Source of the DNA: Flavobacterium flevense
GTDB taxonomy: Bacteria > Bacteroidota > Bacteroidia > Flavobacteriales > Flavobacteriaceae
DNA: 64,000 bases
Assembly: GCF_900142775.1 (NCBI RefSeq)
Contig: NZ_FRCC01000005.1
Coordinates: 1 to 64,000 of the forward strand
Direction: 5' to 3'
In this document: in pieces, positions 57,816 to 64,000 of the stretch
Layout: each line of letters begins with the position of its first letter
How positions within the stretch are numbered: position 1 is the stretch's first letter
Position numbers and translations under genes: made by a program
Notes under the pieces: generated by a model
The model's database searches: none
What the model was told of the DNA's origin: nothing
The model's input: only the letters and a program-made list of their open reading frames with translations

Positions 57816-59045
57816 TCAATGAACCATCACTGCATCATCACTGCTGCTGACAATCGTTTTTTTGATTTTGCTTTTGCCGAATATCAAAATCACAAGGGCA
57901 AGAATAGTGGTGGAAGTCATAATAACAACCATTGGGGTAATAGCATCTTTTACAAAAAGACTAACTCCAAAAGAAGCCAAAGCACCAATCCCTAACTGTG
58001 TCGCTCCCATCAATGCCGATGCGCTTCCTGTATTTTTAGAAAAAGGAGCTAATGATAATCCTGCCGTATTGGGATTTGAAATCCCTAAACAAGCCAAAAA
58101 CAGGAAAAGCATTCCGATGGTTTCATACAATCCTAACAAATCATTAAAGGCTAAAATCAAAAAGATAAAACTAATCACCGACTGCGAGATTAGAGCCGTA
58201 AATATCATTTGCTCGCTGGTAAAACGTCTCAATAAAACCGAATTTAACTGACTGGAACCTATAAAACTTACTGACATTATTGCAAAAATCCATCCGTACG
58301 TTTCGGCATCTACTTTTAAAATATCCATAAAAATAATCGGTGATGCTGCCACATACGTAAACAAACCTGAAAATGCAACGGCACCCGTAAAAGCATAGGT
58401 ATGAAATTGTGGTACTTTTAAAATGGAAATAAAATTAGTAATAATGGGTTTGGGTTTCAGCGAAATGGAAGTATCGGGTTTGTGCGTATCAGGCAAACCC
58501 AACTGAGTAGCCAGCAGTACAAAAGCTCCCATAGCTGCCAGAATTAAAAACACTGTATGCCAGCCAAAATAAGTCGTTACATATCCGCCGGCTGTGGGTG
58601 CCAGCATTGGCGAAAGCCCAACTACCAGCATTAATTTAGACAAAACATTAGGTGTTTCTTTAGCAGGAAATAAATCGCGAACCATTGCCAGCGAAGCTAC
58701 CGTTGCAGCACAACTTCCTACTGCCTGTACAAAACGCAAACCAATAAAAGTATCAATATCAGTAACAAATGCACAACCTAACGAAGCCAAAATATAAACC
58801 ATTAAGCCTATAAACAAAGGTCTTTTTCGTCCAAAACGGTCTAATAACGGACCATAAAGCAACTGCCCTGCCGAAATCCCGATAAAATAACTCGATAAAC
58901 TCATCGAGACTTTAGCAACTGTAGTATTCAAATCGGCTGCAATCCCTGAAAAACCGGGTAAATACATATCTATCGAAAAAGGTCCAAGAGCAGTCATGGA
59001 ACCTAAAATTAAAATCAGTTGGAAATATCTTGCCTTAGTCATCAT
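57816..59045 (-). CDS. Bcr/CflA-type MFS drug-efflux transporter
   Basis: 409 residues from ATG 59045 (a longer start at 59105 adds hydrophilic residues; ATG 59042 is nearly equal). Twelve membrane helices: RYFQLILILGSMTALGPFSIDMYLPGF, the MFS motif GPLLDRFGRKRPLF, GSCAATVASLAMVRDLF, GLSPMLAPTAGGYV. The MLAPTAGGY segment is typical of the Bcr family (bicyclomycin, chloramphenicol, sulfathiazole). Substrate here not shown. Ends 8 bases from the neighbouring acyl-CoA gene, in the same direction. Confidence 0.9.
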   Translation of the reverse strand: MMTKARYFQLILILGSMTALGPFSIDMYLPGFSGIAADLNTTVAKVSMSLSSYFIGISAGQLLYGPLLDRFGRKRPLFIGLMVYILASLGCAFVTDIDTFIGLRFVQAVGSCAATVASLAMVRDLFPAKETPNVLSKLMLVVGLSPMLAPTAGGYVTTYFGWHTVFLILAAMGAFVLLATQLGLPDTHKPDTSISLKPKPIITNFISILKVPQFHTYAFTGAVAFSGLFTYVAASPIIFMDILKVDAETYGWIFAIMSVSFIGSSQLNSVLLRRFTSEQMIFTALISQSVISFIFLILAFNDLLGLYETIGMLFLFLACLGISNPNTAGLSLAPFSKNTGSASALMGATQLGIGALASFGVSLFVKDAITPMVVIMTSTTILALVILIFGKSKIKKTIVSSSDDAVMVH

Positions 59046-59112
59046 GATCAGAAAATCGTTTTTTTTATTTTTCTGCAAAAGTAAGCCATAAAAAGAAACA
59101 AACAATTATAGT

Positions 59113-61365
59113 CTACACCAATTCTCCCAAACAGCTCTCCGGAATGGCAAAAGCATTGACCAGCGCCACAGCATCAGGACGAATGTCCCAGCACAGCTGA
59201 TTAACCATTTTTCGGATGGCTTTAGTTTTTACGGCTTCCATATAATTATCTTCCAGATACCAGGCTTTGTTTTTTTCTATTTGCGAAAGCGCATACAACT
59301 GACACAATCGGTTTAAAACCTGCTTAGTGTCTGGCTCTTTAACTGCGGCAATGGCAATTTGAAACTGCTCCAGAACCACACGATCCAGATAAGCTTCGGC
59401 CACATCTATCATTTGGTGCTGCACCACATTAAAAGCATCATAGGCGTCTAAACCATCGTCAACTAATTTTTTAATACGCTTGGCTGCCGAAGCTAATATG
59501 GTTTTTTCCCGGTGTTCAAAAGCCTGCAAATGAAATTCACTGTCTAGTAAATGAGCTTCATCGGTTTTTCGGATGGCAATGGGATTTTTCTCGGCTATGA
59601 CGGATTTGGCATTTTCATACACATAATTAATAATTCCGAAAGACCCCATTTCACCAAAGGCTTTTCTAAATTCTGACAACCTGTTTTTAGCGACTAATTG
59701 CATCAAAACGGTATTATCTCCTTCGAAAGTGGTATAGATTTCGGTGTCGTTTTTTAATGCATCTATCCGGTTTTCAGACAAATAACCTTTCCCTCCACAG
59801 GCTTCCCTGCATTCCTGTAAAATGGCGGTAGTACTCCAGGTAGAATAGGATTTTAAACCTGCTGCTAAGGCTTCGATTTCCTGCATTTCGGTTTCTGTTT
59901 TTTTCAAAAAACGCTGTGTTAAATACTGCAAAGCAAAATGTACCGCATAGGTTTTAGCCAGTGGAATCAACAATCTTCGCTGGTGCATACGGTAATTCAG
60001 AATCGGGACTTCGGAGCCTCCTTCGGGACCAAATTGTCTTCGTTGGTCACTGTATTTTATGGCAATAGTAAGTCCTGTTTTGGCTGCAGCCAATGCCGAA
60101 CGAGGAATACCAATCCTGCCTCCTACTAAGGTTCCTAACATCGTAAAAAAACGTCGGTTATCACTGGGAATCGGACTTTCAAACGCTCCTTCTTCATTCA
60201 CCGAAGCAAAACGATCCAGCATATTTTCTTTTGGAATAACCATATTATCAAACCGAATAGTACCGTTATCTACACCATTCAGTCCCATTTTATGACCGCA
60301 GTCACCAATAGTAATTCCTTTTAAAACCACGCCGTTTTCATCACGCAACGGCACAATAAAAGCATTGACACCATAATCCTGTCCCGCTATCATCAGCTTG
60401 GCAAAAACAGTAGCCATTTGTCCGTGCAGTGCTGCATTCCCTATGTATTCTTTTTGCGCTTTAGGATGTGGCGTATGAATCGTAAAAGTCTGCGTTTCGT
60501 GATCGTAAGTTGCCGTAGTTTCTAAGCCTTTTACATTCGAACCATGATGCGTTTCGGTCATTGCAAAACAGCCCGGCAACTTTAAACTACCAATATCTTT
60601 TAAATATTTGGCATAATGTTTCTCTGTCCCCAGCGATTGCACACTCATTCCCCAAAGCCCAAACTGTACGCCAAATTTAATCACCAGACTCAAATCATGA
60701 TAACTCAGCGTTTCCATAATGCTAAAATAATCGGCGATGTTTTCTCCTCCTCCATATTGTTTGGGATAAGCCATATTCCCCAGATTTTCATCAGCCAGAA
60801 TTTTGCACCAGTAATAAACCTTTTGACGGTAAAAATTGATGTCTGTAGTGGTTTCTAAACGAAATTCAGGTTGGGAAATCACTGCTTTTACTTTATTAAT
60901 AATAGTAGCTTGTTCTCCGTCTAATAAGCTGGTGAGTTTTTGAACATCAAAATTGGCATCTGTATGATGGGTAACGGTAAGTGTTTCTGATTTTGTTCTG
61001 AAATTACTGAGTGCTTCTTCGCCCAGAATTCCTAAATCATTTTCCAGTTGGACAAAAGAAGTCTCTAAATTTTGAATAGTAGCATCGTTTTGAGATAAAG
61101 CCAAAACAATTTCAAAAATAGATTTTACAGCTGTATGCTCCTGAATAGTTTGTTCTATTTTATTTTTCCAATCCGTGATATCCTGACGGGAAGGCGGATT
61201 AGAAATACTTGTTTTTGAAAGCAATTCTTGTTTTTCTTCTGTCGAAAGCCAATCTTGTGAATGGATGAATTGCTGTAAGGTAGCAAACTCTTTTTTAGTT
61301 AAAAGATCATCAGACCAAACCAGATAGAAAAGGGGAATAAACGCCTGTAATTTAGTATTTGTCAT
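59113..61365 (-). CDS. Acyl-CoA dehydrogenase/oxidase-like enzyme, long form
   Basis: 750 residues, about twice the bacterial ACAD length and close to peroxisomal acyl-CoA oxidase. FAMTETHHGSNVKGLETTATYD with TxTHHGS mirrors acyl-CoA oxidases (TELGHGSN). The FAD and substrate region is FTIHTPHPKAQKEYIGNAAL, GCFAMTE, LNGVDNGTIRFDNM. The C-terminal domain has YTTFEGDNTVLMQLVAK, the oxidase motif with the catalytic Glu. It desaturates fatty acyl-CoA with FAD; whether O2 or ETF is the acceptor is not clear. A single gene, probably with the MFS gene downstream as a loose unit. Confidence 0.85.
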   Translation of the reverse strand: MTNTKLQAFIPLFYLVWSDDLLTKKEFATLQQFIHSQDWLSTEEKQELLSKTSISNPPSRQDITDWKNKIEQTIQEHTAVKSIFEIVLALSQNDATIQNLETSFVQLENDLGILGEEALSNFRTKSETLTVTHHTDANFDVQKLTSLLDGEQATIINKVKAVISQPEFRLETTTDINFYRQKVYYWCKILADENLGNMAYPKQYGGGENIADYFSIMETLSYHDLSLVIKFGVQFGLWGMSVQSLGTEKHYAKYLKDIGSLKLPGCFAMTETHHGSNVKGLETTATYDHETQTFTIHTPHPKAQKEYIGNAALHGQMATVFAKLMIAGQDYGVNAFIVPLRDENGVVLKGITIGDCGHKMGLNGVDNGTIRFDNMVIPKENMLDRFASVNEEGAFESPIPSDNRRFFTMLGTLVGGRIGIPRSALAAAKTGLTIAIKYSDQRRQFGPEGGSEVPILNYRMHQRRLLIPLAKTYAVHFALQYLTQRFLKKTETEMQEIEALAAGLKSYSTWSTTAILQECREACGGKGYLSENRIDALKNDTEIYTTFEGDNTVLMQLVAKNRLSEFRKAFGEMGSFGIINYVYENAKSVIAEKNPIAIRKTDEAHLLDSEFHLQAFEHREKTILASAAKRIKKLVDDGLDAYDAFNVVQHQMIDVAEAYLDRVVLEQFQIAIAAVKEPDTKQVLNRLCQLYALSQIEKNKAWYLEDNYMEAVKTKAIRKMVNQLCWDIRPDAVALVNAFAIPESCLGELV

Positions 61366-61625
61366 AAGATATATTTAGAAATGGGAACAGTTTATAAATA
61401 ATAGATTATGAAAATACGGATTCTGATTTGGATTCGCTGTTAAGGTTCTTATAATTTTGAAATCGCATTCCTAAAAACAAAAAAAATACTGTACACTTTT
61501 AGCTCTTTCTACAAAACAGTAATAAGGAACATAAACTATATCTTTTTAAAAGTCAAAATCAGTTTTAAATGCTGCAAAACAATTGAAATGATTGTATCTT
61601 GCAAACATTAAAAACAAAATTTACA

Positions 61626-62285
61626 ATGAAACAACCATGTGTTATTTTTGATATGGACGGCGTGATTTGCCACACAAATCCACATCATGCAAAAGCTTTC
61701 GAAGCCTTTTTTGATAATTACCAGATTCCGCATTCAAAACAGGAATTTGAAGAGCATATGTATGGAAAACACAATGGTTATATTATGACATATTTTTTTA
61801 AGCGTTCTATTGCCGGTGAAGAACTTAGAAAGCTTGAAGACGAAAAAGAGTCCATGTTTAGGGAGGTTTATAAAAATAAAGTAGAAACAATTCCACATTA
61901 TTTGAAGTTTTTAGAAGAATTGAAATCGCATCATTTTAAAACAGCTGTTGCTACTTCTGCCCCACGTGCCAATCTTGACCTGATTATTGGTAATTTAAAA
62001 ATTGGCGATAAAATGGATTCTATGATGGCAAGCGAAGATGTTAGCGCTCATAAACCTAATCCGGAAGTTTATTTAAAATCTGCTGAGTGTGTAGGTGTTG
62101 ATCCATCTGACTGTGTTGTTTTCGAAGATTCGTTTTCAGGAGTTACAGCAGCTATTAATGCAGGTATGAAAGTAGTGGGTGTATTGAGTTCACATACAAA
62201 AGAGGAATTACCACCATGTGATTTTTATATTAATGATTACAGCGAAATAAACGCAGCTAAAATTTTAGAGTTATTAAATGACTAA
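61626..62285 (+). CDS. HAD-IA phosphatase / beta-phosphoglucomutase-like
   Basis: 219 residues from ATG 61626, because the N-terminus then runs MKQPCVIFDMDGVICHTNPHH with catalytic Asp9 and Asp11. The cap (20-85) differs from the HAD at 20383. Motif II VATSAPRANLD, motif III KPNPEVYLK, motif IV VVFEDSFSGVTAAINAG. The HxNPHHAKAF cap start is characteristic of a beta-phosphoglucomutase-like branch; substrate unknown. Confidence 0.88.
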   Translation: MKQPCVIFDMDGVICHTNPHHAKAFEAFFDNYQIPHSKQEFEEHMYGKHNGYIMTYFFKRSIAGEELRKLEDEKESMFREVYKNKVETIPHYLKFLEELKSHHFKTAVATSAPRANLDLIIGNLKIGDKMDSMMASEDVSAHKPNPEVYLKSAECVGVDPSDCVVFEDSFSGVTAAINAGMKVVGVLSSHTKEELPPCDFYINDYSEINAAKILELLND

Positions 62286-62335
62286 TAATAAACTGCCGGA
62301 GGGCTGAGTCCATGAGGTATTAGTGAAATAATCGT

Positions 62336-62375
62336 CACGAATTGACTAATTTCTTTTTCATTCGTGAATTCGTGG
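62336..62375. repeat. 8-bp-phased CACGAATT inverted repeat
   Basis: Left words CACGAATT, GACTAATT (62336-62351) and right words ATTCGTGA, ATTCGTGG (62360-62375), inverted and 8 bases in phase. It lies between convergent genes in a 130-base gap. Confidence 0.55.
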
Positions 62376-62417
62376 CAAAAACCGAAGCAGAACTTCGAAG
62401 AATTTAACCTAAAGAGA

Positions 62418-62912
62418 TTAAAGCCGTTTTTCCATAATATAATCTTCCATTAAATAACCATGTTCTAATTCGATATCAATTTCCTGAATGATTTCAAAAC
62501 CCATTTTTTGATAAAAAGTCAACGCTTTATTGAATCGGTTGACATTTAGTAATAATGTATGGGACTGATTTGTTTTTGCAAAATCTGCTATGGCATTAAT
62601 GAGCAGTTTCCCAATTCCTTTGCCCTGAGTTTCGGGAAGAATATAAATTTTATGAATTTTTGTAGTATTTCCCTCTTCATAATGATGTTCGAAAGAAGCG
62701 AAACCTAAATACATCTCATTTTCTTTTACTAAGATAAATTCGTGACCGTTTGCTATATTCTCCAGCAAAGCTTCACCCGAATAAAAAGCATCGAGCATGT
62801 ACGCTAACTGCTCCGGACATAAGATTTCGCTATAAGTAAGCGGCCAGGTTTTATGCGCAATTTCACTAATTGTTTTTAAATCGGCAGTAGTAGCTTTAAC
62901 AATATGTATCAT
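62418..62912 (-). CDS. GNAT-family N-acetyltransferase
   Basis: 164 residues, single GNAT domain. Acetyl-CoA loop LPETQGKGIGKLLINAIADFA (Q/R-x-x-G-x-G/A type), N-terminal TTADLKTISEIAHKTWPLTY, LLLNVNRFNKALTFYQKMGFEIIQEIDIELEHGYLMEDYIMEK. Substrate unknown. It is 4 bases downstream of guaC and probably co-transcribed with it. Confidence 0.88.
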   Translation of the reverse strand: MIHIVKATTADLKTISEIAHKTWPLTYSEILCPEQLAYMLDAFYSGEALLENIANGHEFILVKENEMYLGFASFEHHYEEGNTTKIHKIYILPETQGKGIGKLLINAIADFAKTNQSHTLLLNVNRFNKALTFYQKMGFEIIQEIDIELEHGYLMEDYIMEKRL

Positions 62913-62916
62913 TCTA

Positions 62917-63960
62917 TTATTCGGTTGTAAATACTCTGTTTTCCTGTTCGCTCACACGGATAAAAGTAGTTCTTTTAGTCAGCTCTTTCAATCGGGAAGC
63001 CCCCACATAAGTACAACTGCTGCGTAAACCACCCAAAATATCCAAAACCGTATCTGCTACATTGCCTTTAAAAGGAAGTTTTACCGCTTTTCCTTCGCTG
63101 GCTCGGTATTCGGCAACACCGCCTACATGCTTGTTCATTGCCGTAGCGGAACTCATGCCGTAAAACTGTTTGAATTTTTTGCCGTTAATTTCCAGTAGTT
63201 CTCCCCCACTTTCGGTATGTCCGGCGAGCATTCCGCCCAACATCACAAAATCAGAACCGGCTCCAAAAGCTTTGGCTACATCACCCGGAGTGGTACAACC
63301 ACCATCACTGATAATATGTCCGCCTAAACCATGAGCGGCATCGGCACATTCGATAATTGCCGAAAGTTGCGGATAACCCACACCCGTTTTTATTCGGGTT
63401 GTACAAACCGAACCCGGTCCAATACCTACTTTTATAATATCGGCTCCCGCCAAAAGTAATTCTTCCACCATTTCGCCAGTAACCACATTACCGGCAATGA
63501 TTACTTTATCAGGAAATTGTTTTCGGGTTTGTTTTAAGAAGTTCACAAAATGCTCCGAATAGCCATTTGCCACATCAATACAAATGAATTTCAGTAAAGG
63601 GTTAGCGGTGACAATTTCGATTACTTTTTTAAAATCATTCTTGCCTGTTCCGGTGCTAACCGCTATATAATCGTAAAAATCAGGAGTCGCATTTTTTAAA
63701 AAATCATTCCATTCTGAAACCGAATAATGTTTATGAATGGCAGTAAACAATTTGTGTTTTGCTAATTCAGATGCCATTTCAAAAGTTCCTACGGTGTCCA
63801 TATTAGCAGCCATAATAGGAATTCCATTCCATTTAGTAGTGCTGTGTAAAAATTTAAACTCTCTTTCTAAGGAAACCTCTGCTCTGCTTTTTAGTGTAGA
63901 ACGTTTGGGTCTAATCATTACATCTTTAAAGCCTAATTTCAAATCGCTTTCTATTCGCAT
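62917..63960 (-). CDS. guaC: GMP reductase
   Basis: 347 residues from ATG 63960, which places the catalytic Cys at residue 186, the number known from E. coli and human GMP reductase. An ATG three codons upstream is also possible. Motifs: [82 protein letters not shown], and [10 protein letters not shown] near the start. It lacks CBS domains, which separates it from IMP dehydrogenase. It converts GMP to IMP using NADPH. Confidence 0.94.
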   Translation of the reverse strand: MRIESDLKLGFKDVMIRPKRSTLKSRAEVSLEREFKFLHSTTKWNGIPIMAANMDTVGTFEMASELAKHKLFTAIHKHYSVSEWNDFLKNATPDFYDYIAVSTGTGKNDFKKVIEIVTANPLLKFICIDVANGYSEHFVNFLKQTRKQFPDKVIIAGNVVTGEMVEELLLAGADIIKVGIGPGSVCTTRIKTGVGYPQLSAIIECADAAHGLGGHIISDGGCTTPGDVAKAFGAGSDFVMLGGMLAGHTESGGELLEINGKKFKQFYGMSSATAMNKHVGGVAEYRASEGKAVKLPFKGNVADTVLDILGGLRSSCTYVGASRLKELTKRTTFIRVSEQENRVFTTE

Positions 63961-64000
63961 AATTATCACTTTTAAATGGGTTACTGCTAAATAACTTTTG

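Overview
The window comes from an AT-rich member of the Bacteroidota, almost certainly a Flavobacteriaceae and most likely Flavobacterium or a close relative. The evidence is: genes without Shine-Dalgarno sequences, several -7 boxes of the Bacteroidota form TAnnTTTG, an OmpA/PorE-type protein end, DUF2520-KdsC-UbiA-Maf synteny, an M56/BlaI pair with TonB-plug-like repeats, and several tiny conserved flavobacterial proteins. Most of the window is ordinary chromosomal core with short accessory stretches.

Layout. 1-800: end of an OmpA-family gene followed by a short TPR paralogue of that family's N-terminus. 850-5600 (mostly minus): CAP lipoprotein, then pyrR-pyrB-STAS-rnz-pdxH. 5.6-7.2 kb: ABC-F ATPase. 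7.4-13.4 kb (plus): DUF2520, KdsC-like, UbiA, Maf, MscS, outer-membrane protein. 13.5-14.9 kb: two tandem paralogues of a small secreted protein. 15-19.4 kb: PIG-L deacetylase, a 35-residue membrane protein and an SSS symporter. 19.5-23.1 kb (minus): DUF2911, HAD, tcdA, TatD, DUF1684. 23.3-25.7 kb: BlaI repressor and M56 sensor with three phased operator dyads. 25.7-26.6 kb: 46-residue protein, apt, tRNA-Arg(ACG). 26.7-31.4 kb: Lrp regulator, SBF transporter, a folate-independent methionine synthase pair (MesD/MesX) and a divergent nitroreductase. 31.5-38.3 kb: small accessory and stress-type genes. 38.3-41.3 kb: FAH hydrolase, SDR and AraC regulator. 41.4-50 kb: TonB receptor, CBS-like enzyme, oligopeptidase B, ybaB, threonine aldolase, and prfB with a programmed +1 frameshift. 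50.2-53.5 kb: MuiA-like protein, pentapeptide protein, SDR. 53.5-57.8 kb: accessory island with an abortive-infection gene next to an attC-like hairpin, an S41 peptidase, a secreted protein, a GC-rich palindrome and higBA. 57.8-64 kb: Bcr/CflA transporter, acyl-CoA oxidase-like enzyme, HAD, GNAT, guaC.

The most unusual signal is not a gene. At least eight intergenic loci hold inverted arrays of short words in strict phase (7 bp at 9.0, 21.1, 47.6 and 51.9-52.1 kb; 8 bp at 39.2 and 62.3 kb; 9-10 bp at 23.3 and 43.7 kb). Each word has a conserved anchor and variable remaining bases, and two of the arrays contain 12 consecutive in-phase heptads. I do not recognise this as a named repeat class. 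Other points of note are the MesD/MesX cluster, the triple BlaI operator, and the prfB frameshift site, which keeps a perfect AGGAGG in a lineage that generally does without Shine-Dalgarno pairing.

All assignments are from reading motifs and remembered family features. No database search was possible.
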